In this document: in pieces, positions 1-10,946 of the stretch | Numbering within the stretch: the first letter of the stretch is position 1 | Layout: each line of letters begins with the position of its first letter | Source of the DNA: Thalassia testudinum | Taxonomy: Eukaryota; Streptophyta; Magnoliopsida; Alismatales; Hydrocharitaceae | Direction: 5' to 3' | DNA length: 64,000 nucleotides | NCBI GenBank assembly: GCA_037157565.1 | Contig: JAZHRO010000014.1 | Location: forward strand, 98,053,501-98,117,500 | The notes under the pieces: generated by a model | What the model was told of the DNA's origin: nothing | The model's database searches: none | What the model saw: the letters and a program-made list of their open reading frames with translations, nothing else | Position numbers and translations under genes: made by a program

Positions 1-25
1 GAGAAAGAGAGAGAGGGAGAGAGAG
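1..25. repeat. (GA)n microsatellite
   Basis: Almost pure GA repeat at the left edge. It may continue outside the window. Similar GA tracts occur inside the LTRs of the other elements here. Confidence 0.85.
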
Positions 26-1604
26 TAGGGTTAGAGATCGTGTTTAAAACATGACAACAATTTTGAGAGGATGTAAGCTATAATATATGAAACATCATCA
101 ACATATAGATGCGATTAGAGTTTGTTTACAACTATAACAATAGATGAAAGCTTAAACAATTGCAACATAAAACTAAAGTAAAGAGAGTGCGAGGAGGAGG
201 CAAGGTAGCCACGGCGGTGGAGGGGGGCTCTGTCAATAGCTTGACAACTCCAGGGTGCTTATGGAGTGTTTGGTGGAGCTAGGAGAGTGTTAGAGTGGCA
301 TGGAGAGTGTGTGTGAATTGAATGCCCTTGAATGGGGTGGTTGAGGAGGTTTATATAGAGAAGAAGGGGTTTCTAAACTAAGGGTTTTAGTGACATCCGG
401 GATGTCGCTAAACCCATTCCATAAGTGTCGATGAAGCCCCTCGCCCACCGATCCTTTAAGGCGCACGTGCTTCTTCCTCAATCTACGCTCATGCGCCCAC
501 AGTCGTCCAATCTGAGGCACGAATCGCCATCGGATGGCTGAGGACGCGCCACGTCACCCTCCCGTGCCTGAAGAAGGATAAGCAGTCTCATGATGGATGC
601 ACGTCGACCATCGGATTTCACTTCAACGGCTATGATTGAGCGAGCGAGGAGCTCTTGGATTGCGCTTTGCGTGCGGGGAGCATGCGCCTCACGCATGATC
701 ACGCACGTTCACATCAGACGCTTGAGGGCGCATCACGTATCCTTCATTCCATCGTCCATGCACGCATCAACGGTTGAATTTTTATCACGCACGTGGATGC
801 GGCTAGGGGGTCTCGAACGTGCGTCCTCGGTGAGCGTGGGGAGGTATTAACCGCTGTAGCATGCTCGCGCTTAGTCATGGTTTTGCGTGAATGCTCACCC
901 GTCCAATGGATGCTTGGACGTCCAAGATGCATCTTGCGTGATGAGCATGGCTGCAACGTGGGTGCAGGCGTGGTGGATGGCATCACTTGGCTGCTTGTGG
1001 GCCGTTGATCTGATGATCAATGACCAGATCTTCTTAGGCTGGTTGAGGGAGCTCCGGATGTCGGATTTAAGCGATTTCAAGTCCGTTGGACTCCATTCAT
1101 CGATCTAAATCCATCCATGCAGTCCGATTGCTCATCTGAGTCCTGTTTCAACATGCACTTGTACATATGGCCATTAAACATTGGTTTATAGGCAATCTTA
1201 ATTTGCAATGCAGTGCTTCCATGCCCATCTTGGTATGTTATTAGTGCACATATACCCCTAAAATAAACTCTGGTTGATGGAATTATCATAATTGAATGCA
1301 GAGTTATTAGTGAAGGTGCTCGTGAATGGTAGTCCAAGAATAAGGTGAATGATCATGAGGGCGGCCACCTATGGAGTCTTTTTATAGACTTTGGGTGGAT
1401 CATGTAGAGAAGTGTGGAATTCTCTAGAAGAGCTCCCAAAGTTGGTGTCAACTTGGTTGGGGAGTGGTTTCTTAGATCCACAATTTGGGAATCCATGAAT
1501 GGACTATGTGGATATGCTATTTTTAGCATTTCATAGATGGCACCATGATGGCAGCGGATCTCGCTGCGAAAAGGTTCGGATTTAGAAAACCCGTCGTCGT
1601 AGTT
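26..1604 (-). repeat. Old LTR remnants, no gene
   Basis: No coding region. The part up to about 1330 resembles the E-family LTRs: a minus-strand TATA box at 351-357, a block of ACGC/GCAC-rich sequence, and a tRNA-like stretch with a GTTCGAGACC box near 810-820. The part from about 1330 to 1560 resembles the TATA region of the element C LTR (compare 3690-3960), with its own minus-strand TATA at 1378-1387 and the same 'CTTTTTATAG' plus 'GGAATTCTCTAGA' layout. I could not find clean LTR ends, so these are fragments of older insertions that E1 landed beside or in. Confidence 0.5.
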
Positions 1605-1861
1605 TGATTCATGAGAAAATCCATCGATCAGATAAAATTTATAACTAAAACTCGAAATGTGAGTCCCGGGTCGAACACAGGGAGGTGAACGTTTGGTTTT
1701 GAAAAATACACATTTCGCTTTTATATGTTTTTATCATTTTTGTTTTTTTTTATTTTTTTAGTATTTTTAGCAAGAAAGAGATTATGTCAATGAATTCTTA
1801 TCCAACTAATCTACTTGCAAAATATGAGTGAGAGAGAGAGAAACTATCACATATATCTCAA
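1605..1861 (-). repeat. E1 LTR, left part (split by element B)
   Basis: This stretch matches the start of the E2 LTR at 45046 (shared blocks around 'AGATAAAATTTATAA', the GTCGAACAC(A/G)GGGAGG motif at 1671, and 'GGCGAACGTTTGG'). It stops exactly at the CTCAA target duplication of element B and resumes at 42836. The outer end at 1605 is my best TG; I could not confirm it with a target duplication. Minus orientation is set by the position of the GTCGAAC motif near this end and the minus-strand TATA box at 43216-43225. Confidence 0.7.
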
Positions 1862-2069
1862 TGGTGCCATCCTTTGTCGCTATGGTAATTACAGTCGTTG
1901 GAGTATATGACAAGAATGGTTACCAGTCTAATATGATTTATTACTCGGAATAGAAAGCTTCTCGAGGTTGAACTCAGGGAGCAAACTATAATTCTAGAAG
2001 CATATGAATTCACAATATAATGTTTTACAAAGAAAATAAGTCAAAGGAAAGAGAGAGAGAGGGAGTTTG

Positions 2070-2305
2070 TCTTTTTCTTCTTCTCTGCTTGTCTTCTTTC
2101 CCTACTTCTTTCTTTCTTCTCTGCTTCTCTTTTCTTTCTTTTCTTCTCTGTGGCTGCAGAGGCTTCTTCTTTCTTTTCTGCTAAGTCCTTCTCCTTTCTT
2201 CTTCTTCTTCTTCTTCTTCTCTGTTTCTTCTTTCTTCTTCTTCTCTATTTCTTCTTTCTTCTTCTTCAGCTACGGTTCCTTCTTCTTCCTTCTTCTCAAC
2301 AGCTG
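2070..2305 (-). repeat. (CTT)n / (GAA)n purine tract in B LTR
   Basis: A long run of CTT/TTC units. On the element strand it is a purine-rich GAA tract. The same tract is at 24288-24480 and 35129-35320 (A), 40260-40480 (B right LTR), and, as GAA on the plus strand, 49965-50080 and 60850-60935 (F). Open frames through it give Phe/Ser/Leu-rich or Lys/Glu-rich strings with no family resemblance. Confidence 0.85.
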
Positions 2306-2795
2306 CTGACTCTCCTTCTCTTTTGCCGATGTCTGATTCAACGCTCAGACAGCTTAACGGCTCGGTTCCTACAGTGCCGCTCTTCTTTTCCTTTAGCTTC
2401 CTTCCTTTTTCTTTCTTCTTCTTCTCCTTCAGCTGCGGCTAAGTCCTGCCTGCCGCTTCTCTTCTCCTTTCTTCTTTCCTGCACACACACGTAAGCATCA
2501 GTACAAAACCTACCCCCTACCCCTTCCCCATGTCTCTCTCTCTGGTTCTCCCTTTAGGAAGCTCTCCCAGAGCCGGGTAATCAGGTCAGGTCGCGTGCCC
2601 GGGTCCAGGCGCACCGGTGTGGGTGGTGGGCGAGGAGTGCACAGGAGGGTGTTGGGTCGGGTCACCAGGTCCGTGTGGGCAGTGCCGCGGACGAGGCGGG
2701 TGAATAGGTGAGGGACCTCACCCCATGTGCTTTCGGAGGTGATAAATCGATAGCACAAAAATAATTTAAGTGTGGGCATGAGGTCACACACTTAC

Positions 2796-2819
2796 AAGGT
2801 GGGACCAAAGTCCCACCTT
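2796..2819 (-). other. GGTGGGAC hairpin in B LTR (transcribed part)
   Basis: Arms AAGGTGGGAC and GTCCCACCTT around loop CAAA, a perfect 10-bp stem. The right LTR has GAGGTGGGAC / GTCCCACCTC at 40986-41009. Element F has the same stem in its LTRs (49492-49515 and 60376-60397), at a similar distance (about 0.9 kb) downstream of the TATA box. Confidence 0.8.
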
Positions 2820-3753
2820 CGATTTCAGGCGCCCGCAGGAGGAAGGCTCGACTAATTGGGGCAGCGGCAGAGGCCCTCGTCCCCAATCGAGAGCCCGAGT
2901 GTGTGCGTGAGGGTGTTCCGCAGCAGTTGGACCTGGGGGTCTGGGGTGCTGCAGCCTGGAGCAGCTCGCGAAGCAGCTTGATGGAAAGCCGTTTTTGCGC
3001 ATTTGAAAGTCGTCGAAAATCGTAGTATAGTCACACAAAAATGTTCGTCAAAGATTTGATTTTTAAATATAACGAGACTTGAGTCCCAGTCGTTCGTCTC
3101 TGGGAGGTGTTTTTGTTTTTGAAATCGATCTTAAAGCCGCTCTACTTTATTTAAACGACATGCTGGTGCGTAATATATAGGCAGTTAAAGAACAGTTACT
3201 TAAATCACGCAAATATGATAATCATTTGGCTCATGGTGATTTCAAACACATAAGAGATATATATATAAAAGGAAATTTCATTCATCATGGGAGAGTTGTT
3301 GCACAAGGAAATCTAGAGGAAAGCTTATACATGAATGCTTAAAATTAAATCTAAAATTAAATCTAACTACCAGAAAACGATTGCATATAAGAATCAGCGG
3401 GGGGATTTCGCATGCATTATTGGGGAAGAGGTAAGACTACTATACTAAGCAGTAAATGAAAGCAATAAAAATTATGAAGAGCATGATCTAGAGCTAGAAG
3501 AATAGAGGGCATTCAGGGGTGGTCCCCGATGGCCTTGGAGTGGTCGAGAGGAGAATGAGGGGCGGCCAATGTAGCTTAGGCCGACCCTTGGAGAAAAGTA
3601 GGGTTGATCCAGCATCCCGGCATGGTGTCCTCCATGGTGGTGGTAGTGAGCTCGCGGAGATGGAGTGAGTGGCTAAGTGGAGGTGGCGTGAATGGCACCA
3701 ATGGAGAGCAATTACCAAGGGAGTGAATGGGTGCCAATGGCCACCCAAGGGGT

Positions 3754-3807
3754 CTTTTTATAGACCTAAGGGAAGCTCTCTAGAGAATTATGGAATTCTC
3801 TAGAGAG
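3754..3807 (-). promoter_or_regulatory. Element C TATA box and upstream palindrome
   Basis: Minus-strand TATAAAAAG at 3754-3762. Thirteen bases upstream in element orientation is a perfect 14-bp inverted repeat with arms CTCTCTAGAGAATT (3776-3789) and AATTCTCTAGAGAG (3794-3807) around ATGG. A further perfect 18-bp palindrome, AGAGTTCTAGAGAACTCT, is at 3942-3959. Confidence 0.75.
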
Positions 3808-4464
3808 GCCTATGGTGGAAGCTCGTGGGAGAGTGAGAGAGAGAGGGTGGATGGTGGTTTTTAGATCCACCAAATGTGGATCTAAAAATTGAATGGCTCT
3901 TGGTTGCTATTTTTGGCAACCAAGGCAACCACACATGGTAGAGAGTTCTAGAGAACTCTAGGCTAGATATTTTCGTGTGGATGGTGTGTGTGGGTGTGTG
4001 TGGGTCGAAACTTAGGTGGCAAGGTTGATTAGGTTGGGTTCTAGTGGGTTTAGGTCAAGGTAGGTCTTAAATTAGGGTTATAAACCCTAATTCACTAAGG
4101 TAAAGTGCAATTAAACTTAATACAAGTTTAATTAGGTGTGTGGAAACTTAATTGAGAGTAAAACAACTCAATTAAGTCAGGTCTAGGTCAATTGGACTCT
4201 CACTGAGTCCAATTGGACAGTGTGTGCTGAGATCAGGGCTCAATTGGACTCAATGAGTCCAATTGAATAGGCTGATGGAATTGACTAAGATTCAAGTTAA
4301 TTAGGTTTAGTGAGGACCTAATTAAGTCCTTAGGGAGGTCTAGAGGTGGTGTACTAGGGTTAGGGCACCTTAATTTAGGTTCCTATGGGGTTGGAATTGG
4401 GTTTAGGGACCTAGAGATCCAAGATCAAGGCTTAAATCTCAAAACAAGAATTGGAGAGCAGTAT

Positions 4465-4700
4465 CAGACGTCTAATTATAGAATCAGACGTCTTATACTC
4501 AAAAATCAGAAGTCCAGACTTGTTGTCTGGACGTCCAATCAGAGTCAGGAAGGATTTCGGGTTCTGTTTTGGGTATTCTGCAGAAATTAAACATCTGACA
4601 AAGTGTCTAGATGTCCAATAACACTGCAGAAGTGGGTTTGAAGTGTGCGGGAGTTGGCTAAGGGTCCTGGACGTCTTAAAACTTATCTGGACGTCCAGAG
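4465..4700 (-). promoter_or_regulatory. Cluster of GACGTC palindromes in the U3 of element C
   Basis: CAGACGTCT occurs at 4465 and 4485. TCTGGACGTCCA occurs at about 4526, CCTGGACGTC at about 4666 and ATCTGGACGTCCAGA at about 4685, with decayed copies between. The 5' LTR has the matching set around 13544-13775, including units that are mutated in this copy. GACGTC is the core of plant bZIP (C-box) sites, so this may be an enhancer. Binding is inferred. Confidence 0.6.
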
Positions 4701-5142
4701 AAGGGTTGGAACTAGGGTTTAGGGCTTCCTAGGGTGTTATGACCTAATCTAAGGGTGGCTAAGGCTTGGGGAAGTCTCTAGGCTATCCTAGGGCTAGGAT
4801 GGACCTAAGCTCTTCACATTTTACTACTTTATTTCTACTTAATAGAATAGAAAACCTTTAAACCCCTTACATTATTATTCCTACATCTAAACTAGGCCTT
4901 CTGCTCCAGCGCTGCTACAACTCCCGTTATTCTTGATCCAGCTTCAGATCCAGCTCCTGATCAGCTTATTCCCTACAATCGACATAATGTACTTAATCAA
5001 CGCATTATAACATTATTTTATGCATAGCTAAAGGAAAGCAATAAAGATGCAGATAATGCGTATGCATGCATGAATAACCCTAACTTATGCTAAGTCCTAG
5101 CCTAATTTAGGTCAATTAAGACCTATGATTGCTGTACAATCA

Positions 5143-5156
5143 TACCCCCATGCCTA
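5143..5156 (-). other. Element C polypurine tract (PPT1)
   Basis: Directly next to the 3' LTR. On the element strand it reads TTAGGCATGGGGGTA, the same core as in A, B and F. Confidence 0.85.
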
Positions 5157-7308
5157 AATCTTGCTAGTCCCTAGCAAATGCAAGACTAAATTATTTACAG
5201 CAAGGGTCCCTAAGGGACTGGTTATTTTGTCAAGTGTTTGCATAGCGATTTTTCTCCTTTTTGTTTTCATCCTATGCTCTAGAAATCCAGACAATCGTGA
5301 AGGTGTAGCTCTGTAGCTTTTGCAATGGATTTTAGTGAAAACTAATACACCTCTAAAGCCTGTACTTGTCCCCTAATAAAAATTTTAGCGGGATAGGCGG
5401 ATTTCTTCCCTCAGGGTATTCAAGATATTCTATGAATTTCACCCCGGCTTTGGGCTTAGGTAGAGAATCTTTGAGGGAAAGGATTATATATTTGGTGGCT
5501 CATTCTCACTTGGTGCTACATAGAGACTAGTACTACAGAATCCAGATTCCCGAATTACTAAGTAACTTAACTTAGAGAAAGACGAGAAAAACTATGCTCT
5601 CTTTGATTCCTTCGTATTTATTCTCTCTTACTCTTTTTCTTTCTTTTTCTTAGAGCTCACAACCTCACCAGATTCACACGTATGTTTTGTATTTGGTGGT
5701 CTCACTAGGCATTAACACTTTAATTGAGTTCTCATAACCCTAGCACTAAGTCGGAATTCCTCAGCCATTATTCAGGCGGTCAAAAACACAAGAAAAATAG
5801 GTTAAGGCCATATTTGGTGGAGCTCAATTTTATTTGGTGGTATTGCCTCGATGAAATAAACACTAAATATTCGTTCTTTTCTTTGCTTTTTCTTCTTTTT
5901 CTAATTTTTTTTTTTCAGTTTGTTTTTTTTTTCAATTTTTCTTTCTTTTCATCATTCTTTTTCTTTTTCTTTTTTCTTTTTCTCATTTTTTTTTTAAATT
6001 TTTTTTAGCATAACACAACTGGCATACATCCATGAACTTTATTAAGGAGGCATTATTGGGGATTGGTGGTACTCAAGAGACATTGGGTGGCTTATTTGGT
6101 GGAAGTGCCTACTCACGGCACTGGGAGAGACGGATAGGACAGTGTATTTCTGACCTTGACATCAATACCCTCCTTCAGCCGAGGATTCCGTAAAGAATGG
6201 TCGTAACCATCCACCTTAGCCCTAGTTTTATGAAAACTCGCTCTTCGCGTATTTGCCTTATTCGGTGGCTCTCACAGTTTCGCACAAAAATGTATACGCG
6301 GGAACCAAGAGCGAAAACTATGTCTAATCTCAGAGTATCATCACCTAATTATCTAGGATTCCAGATTCCTTGCACTAATCTTAGAGCACCAGTATACTCT
6401 ACTCTCTCACACTATTTGGTGGATTTTTGGAGGAAAATCTGCCTAACTCCCAAAACATTGTCCAAGGGTTCAGGAAAAGAAGCACTGCTTCTTCTTGACA
6501 GATTGAAGACGTTTATCAGCCTTCACCGTGAATCCATTGCAAATTCTACGTGTGTGTGAAAAGTTGTACTGGATTCCAGATTACAGGAATCAACTAAAGG
6601 ATAAAAATCCCTAATGCATTCTCTTAATAAAATAATCTTATTCATGAATGCAATATGTATATATGTTATAGACATGTAACCTCGTATAATTTGTACTTCG
6701 TGAATTTCCCGTATCGGGTTACAATCAGCTTGACCCTAAATTTAGAACAAAAGGTGAGCGGGTGAGTCGGAATTGGTTGTTGCGAACGATTTCTAGCTCC
6801 AATGCGAGCATTGGAGGTGGAGTCGATTGTTCTTTTATTTAAGGTCCTAAAGTACGTTTTGCATGCAGCTCCGAGGTTTTCCTAAGTGTTGGCACAAAAA
6901 TTTTTTTCAGTTTTTCTGTATCTACCCCCCCATGCCTAAGTTCTTGCATGTCCTCATGCATGAATGTAAAAGAAAATAAATGCTGCAGGGAGAGAATGGG
7001 TAGAAATCACCTGTAATTGCTCCTGAAATTATATTTAGCACCGGCCAACCTATTAATATGCAATATAAAAGGGAAATATACTAAAGCAAAACTATGCTAT
7101 GTATAAAAATGATGGTGGAATGTGGGGCGAATGGTATCTATATGTGCTGAGTTTAACGCCTCCAGTTGGGCGAAAGCTTAATGAGATGTATCAATTCTTG
7201 CATAGGAGCCAGTCAAAATTAAGAGAAAGATGTGCTCGTATGCTCCTAGAATCAGTGGTCCAGAGATGCGGACCAGCTGATTGTGCACCCCTACTCCAAA
7301 AAGTCTAG
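5157..7308 (-). other. Element C 3' noncoding region
   Basis: No gene. It corresponds to the stretch between integrase and 3' LTR in A, B and F. It contains pyrimidine-rich low complexity at 5870-6005. A second polypurine tract (element strand CTTAGGCATGGGGGGGTA, 6923-6940) is followed at 6945-6960 by a small hairpin with arms TGCATG / CATGCA. The 'GCTGAGTTTAACGCC' block near 7146, which follows integrase in the autonomous copies, is also here. Confidence 0.7.
6923..6960 (-). other. Second polypurine tract with adjacent hairpin (element C)
   Basis: Same purine core as PPT1 but about 1.8 kb inside. The hairpin on the element strand is TGCATG-AGGA-CATGCA. The equivalent in A, B and F is CAATG-AGGA/AGGG-CATTG, so the stem is kept with different bases. 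Confidence 0.65.
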
Positions 7309-8162
7309 CTATAAGAAAGTGTGGAGTGGTGGTGGAAAATAGAGGATAATCAGAGGGGGATCATGATGTTGATTCAGCTGATTTATCATGTCCCACAATT
7401 CAGCAGGAAGTTGCTGAGGGAGTAGATCAACATGTATCTCAGAACCAGAATCTGAGTCATAGGGATCCTCATGATGGGTCAGCCCGAATAGGTTGTTAAT
7501 ATGATATTTTTATCGTTGAAATGTGTATAGTGGTTAACCTAATTCAGACCTAACCATCTCTTTACAAAATTTTTAACCTGGCCTAATTGATTTTATCTTG
7601 TCACTTTTAGGCCCAGGGTCGAACACAGGGAAGTGGGGTTAAAGTCGAGTTTCTACGTTTTCCTTAAAATGCGTCTCTTCCGTTCATTTATTGTGTTTTT
7701 GGTGTTTTTCTTATTTAGGTTTTTTATGGTAATCCTTGTTCTTGAGGCACACCCTCAAAATTGTGTCCTTGGCTTTTAGCCAAACAGAGTCCCAAAACAA
7801 GTCTTGCTACTCGCAAGATGAGGTACCTGCAAGTCAAAGATTATCTTTTCTTTTTTTATGTATTTTTTTTATCTTTTTACTAACAGAAAAGCAAATAGAC
7901 AGAAAGTAAATATAGTATGTATATATATATATATGTAGTATATATATAAAGGGGTGGGGGTGGAGGTGGCGATGGAGTGTAGCACTATGTCGAGTCAGTC
8001 GACGTCTAGAGAGACGCAACCAACACGACTAGGTGCCGCGTGGAGTGTGGATGGAGGATGGATGATGTATGGGACCACGCTTTTTTTGTACGCGTGTATC
8101 AAGGAATATCAACAACTGGTGCAGATATTCCCGCAATACAGCGTATGGTAAATAACGTGAAA

Positions 8163-8402
8163 ATATATATATATGTGTATGTATATAAGTAAATATATCT
8201 ATATATATATATATAAATGTATAGGTATATATGTATATATATATATATATATATATAATACTATATAGATGTATATATATATGCATATAAGTATATGTAT
8301 CTAGATATATATGTATATATATAAGTATATAGATATGTATATATATATATATGTATATAAGTATGTGTATATATATATATAAGTATATGTGTAAGTATAT
8401 AG

Positions 8403-8434
<32 letters not shown>

Positions 8435-8535
8435 TATATATGTATGTATGTATACATAACTATATAGATATACTATATATATATATATATATGTTACTAT
8501 ATATATGTATACGAATAGATATATATATGTTTATA
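8163..8535. repeat. (TA)n/TATATG microsatellite in D1
   Basis: About 370 bp of TATA/TATG repeats, followed by (GT)n and (GA)n runs to about 8700. The same block is in D2 at 38519-38910 (plus (CA)n before it), so it was part of the LTR before insertion. Confidence 0.9.
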
Positions 8536-9198
8536 CTAGTGTTTATGTGTGTGTGGGTGTGTGGAAGTGTCGGTGAAGATGTGTGTGTGCGTTGGTGTAG
8601 TGTACTGAGAGTGAGTGAGAGAGAGAGAGAGAGAGCGGGAGAGAGAGAGAGAGTATACGTGACAGAGAGCGGGAGCGGGAGAGATCGGCAGAGAGAGAGA
8701 GCGGGCGAGCGAAAGATCGTGGACGCGCGAGTTAAGACGTCTGCCGCCTCCGGCGGACGTCTGACGCCGCGTCATCTGAAGGCGGAGGCAGACGTCTGAA
8801 GACGGCGGGTGCGGGCGCGGCTTCGCGTAGGGTTCCTGCAGGCGTGTGCGAAGGCGATGGGCGGGCGAAGGCGTGGAGGAGCGAGCGTGGAGGAGGTCTG
8901 CAGGTGGTCGCGGAGGGTCGCGGAGGAGGGTAGGGGGCGGCGCGAGGCCGTACCCGGCCGCTGCAGTGCGCGCGGCGGACGGCTACAGGTGCAACTGCGG
9001 GGACGTCAGGACGGAGGTTGAGCGGGGAATGGCCCTGCAGGCGCGCGCGAAGTCGACGGGCGGCTGCGGGGACGGTCGCGGAGGAGCGGGAGGACCTGCT
9101 GATGCTGCTGCTGCTGCTGCTGCTGCCGTGGCTTCAAGCTTCGAAGCTTGGAGCGGCGGCAACGGCGTTAAAGAGAAAAAAAATGAAGCGAGGGAATG

Positions 9199-9269
9199 CA
9201 CCACGCCCACTGGCTCGTCGAAGAGCTGGGCGGTGGTGCTCCCACTGTGGTGGTGTGCACCACAGTGGG
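9199..9269 (-). other. Double hairpin in D1 (R region)
   Basis: Hairpin 1: CCCACTGTGGTG (9241-9252), loop GTGTG, CACCACAGTGGG (9258-9269), a perfect 12-bp stem. Hairpin 2: outer arms CACCAC (9199) and GTGGTG (9233-9238) with inner GCCCA/TGGGC and GCTC/GAGC pairs. Both lie about 130-200 nt downstream of the TATA box, so they should be in the transcript. See D2 and D3 for the covarying copies. Confidence 0.8.
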
Positions 9270-10946
9270 TTCTCCTGCTCGCCGGGTGCCTCCTCGACGG
9301 AGGGCCGACGTATGGGAGGGGAAAGCGGTGGAGAAGATGGCTGCGGGTTTTTGTTGCTGCAGCAGCCTCTGTTGCGAGGATGAAGCTGCAGCTTCTTATA
9401 GAGGAGGAGAGAGTGGCGTGCCGGCTGCAGCAGGGAGAGGGTGCGCGAGTTGCAGCTATAGGGAGCGGCGTTGGCAGGGAGAAGTGACGTGGAGTAAATG
9501 CATGCAGCTGCTGCGGGAAGAAGTGCAGCCGCGGGAAGAAGAAAAGAAGAAATCAAGAGAGAAAAAAATGAAAAGAGGTGGAATTTGCAAGGAGGCACTT
9601 GAGATAAAATGTAACTATGCAAGCCATTGTTTCACTCCTCTTCCTTTCTTGATTAAATGCATGCATGCAAGCGTTTTTACAAATGCGATTACAGGATCCT
9701 ATTATGCAATGTTAATGCTAGAAAATAGCACAAGAAGGCGTTATTACAGGCGTGTTTTGAGGTGCAAACACCTCATAATGGCAATTGACATCAAAGATCA
9801 TGCCCTCTCCAGGTTCTGGGTCATATGGGGGTATCCGTGAAAGTAGAAGATCTGTGGGGAGGTCACTGAAATCCTCATCAGAAATTACTTCGTCCTCATC
9901 AGTACTCATCTCTGATTCATCAGAGGCTGTCTCTTCAGGCTCGAGGTCGATCCATTGATTAGGATGGTAGGTGCGTCCCCAGCTCATTCTGCTCGAAGCT
10001 TCACCCTCATATGCATTGGGCTCCTCAGTAATTCCTACCTCAGGTAGCATATTTATTTCTTTGTTCAAGTTATCCATAGCTACTTTTGGTTTTTGGATGT
10101 TAGGATCAAGGATAGAAAGTGTCATCTTAGAATCTTTAATATCCGAATTAGGGGGTAGGTGAAAGAAGAAGAGTGCAGATCAGAAGATGTTGGCTCTAGC
10201 ACAGGTTCACCTACAATGGGAAGTGGTCTAGATTGATCAGTAGTGTCACATGTAATGCTTGCCTCAAGATCCATATCCTCAATTGGATCTACTTCCCTTG
10301 TCTCGATTGGGTCATCTAACTCGATAGGTGTCTCCTAGGATTCAGGATAATCTGATTACAGCTCAGTCCTGGAGATATCAGTCCTTTCCTCCTCAATTTC
10401 AGATGAACCCATTCGGCATACTTCCTGCTCCTGTCTCATATCCTTGCTAGATTCTTTTTCCCTTGAGTGATCTTCGGGCATCTGCTCTCGAGAATCTTCT
10501 GTGTGTTCTTTTGGCGTAGTTGTTTCAGATTCTTCGAGGTCTTCAATGCTATTTTCCACTTGATATCTCAAAAGCAATAGTTCTTGAGTTTCCCGATTTT
10601 TTCCAATTCGCCTTGTTATCTCTACTGTTTCCTGAAGGAGCTCCATCACGGCTTGTTGATGTGGAATCCGGCTTTGTCTTTGGTTCGGCTCAATGATAGC
10701 CTGGATTTCGCGTAGATAGGATGCGGCCTTTTCCTTAGAGCTTGCTATAGCTCTCTGTATTCTATAATGTGGCCGCATATGCACCGGTAGCTCTTCAGGG
10801 GTTCCAGGGGGTGAATCAGGTCTACCCATGTTCCATGGGTGAGAAGCAGGAGTATGAAATCCATATCCTGGGTTATAAGATGCGATCCTTTGAGGGACCG
10901 ACTGGTATGGGTCATAATATCCAGGGTTAGGATATGGGTTAACCAT

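Larger units (their letters stand above)
2979..5142 (-). repeat. Element C 3' LTR (full length, 2164 bp)
   Basis: Complete copy, TGATGGAAAG...TACAATCA. It keeps about 694 bp (3335-4028) missing from the other LTR. That segment contains the TATA box at 3754-3762 and the palindromes at 3776-3807 and 3942-3959. The U3 carries the GACGTC cluster at 4465-4700 and repeated 'CAATTGGACTC' / 'GAGTCCAATTG' inverted units near 4189-4265. Confidence 0.95.
7472..9770 (-). mobile_element. D1: solo LTR of a third family
   Basis: 2299 bp, TGATGGGTCAGCC...GGTGCAAACA, with a perfect CCTCA duplication (7467-7471 and 9771-9775). No primer site, polypurine tract or second LTR is inside, and it has the GTCGAACACAGGGA block at 7619-7631 and a minus-strand TATAAG near 9400, so it is a single LTR left by recombination. 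It matches D2 (23658-39599) in reverse orientation. It splits the element C ORF. Confidence 0.92.
7309..10946 (-). pseudogene. Element C unique acidic ORF, broken by D1 and stops
   Basis: I do not recognise this protein. The first piece (10946-10356, 196 aa) starts MVNPYPNPGYYDPYQ and is Pro/Tyr-rich. It then has a Glu/Arg-rich probable helical segment (about residues 65-150: many E, Q, R, L) and a highly charged tail. Stops interrupt it at about 10356 and 10338. A further 135-codon frame starting at 10125 is very acidic (Asp/Glu/Ser clusters) and is cut at 9771 by D1. If D1 and one CCTCA copy are removed, the reading frame continues in phase through 7466 to a TAG at 7309, so it was one frame of roughly 430 codons. 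It has no capsid, protease, RT or integrase motif. A loose similarity of its 'YNPG...HP' part to the Athila gag segment '[11 protein letters not shown]' suggests it could be a relic of the gag C-terminal linker; that is speculation. Confidence 0.65.

Noticed and set aside
2796..2819. Compensated stem change between the two B LTRs as proof of RNA selection
   Set aside because: LTRs were identical at insertion and both changes are C-to-T type transitions, so chance deamination explains them; only between-family conservation was used as evidence.
8163..8535. CRISPR-like or structured repeat array
   Set aside because: Simple TA/TATG microsatellite without spacers.
7472..9770. D1/D2 as DNA transposons or Helitrons
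   Set aside because: 5-bp duplications, TG...CA ends, LTR-type TATA and GTTCGA block fit solo LTRs; no terminal inverted repeats.
8846..9840. Overlapping ORFs of up to 214 codons on both strands in D1
   Set aside because: Lie in GC-rich LTR sequence, differ between D1 and D2, no domain.
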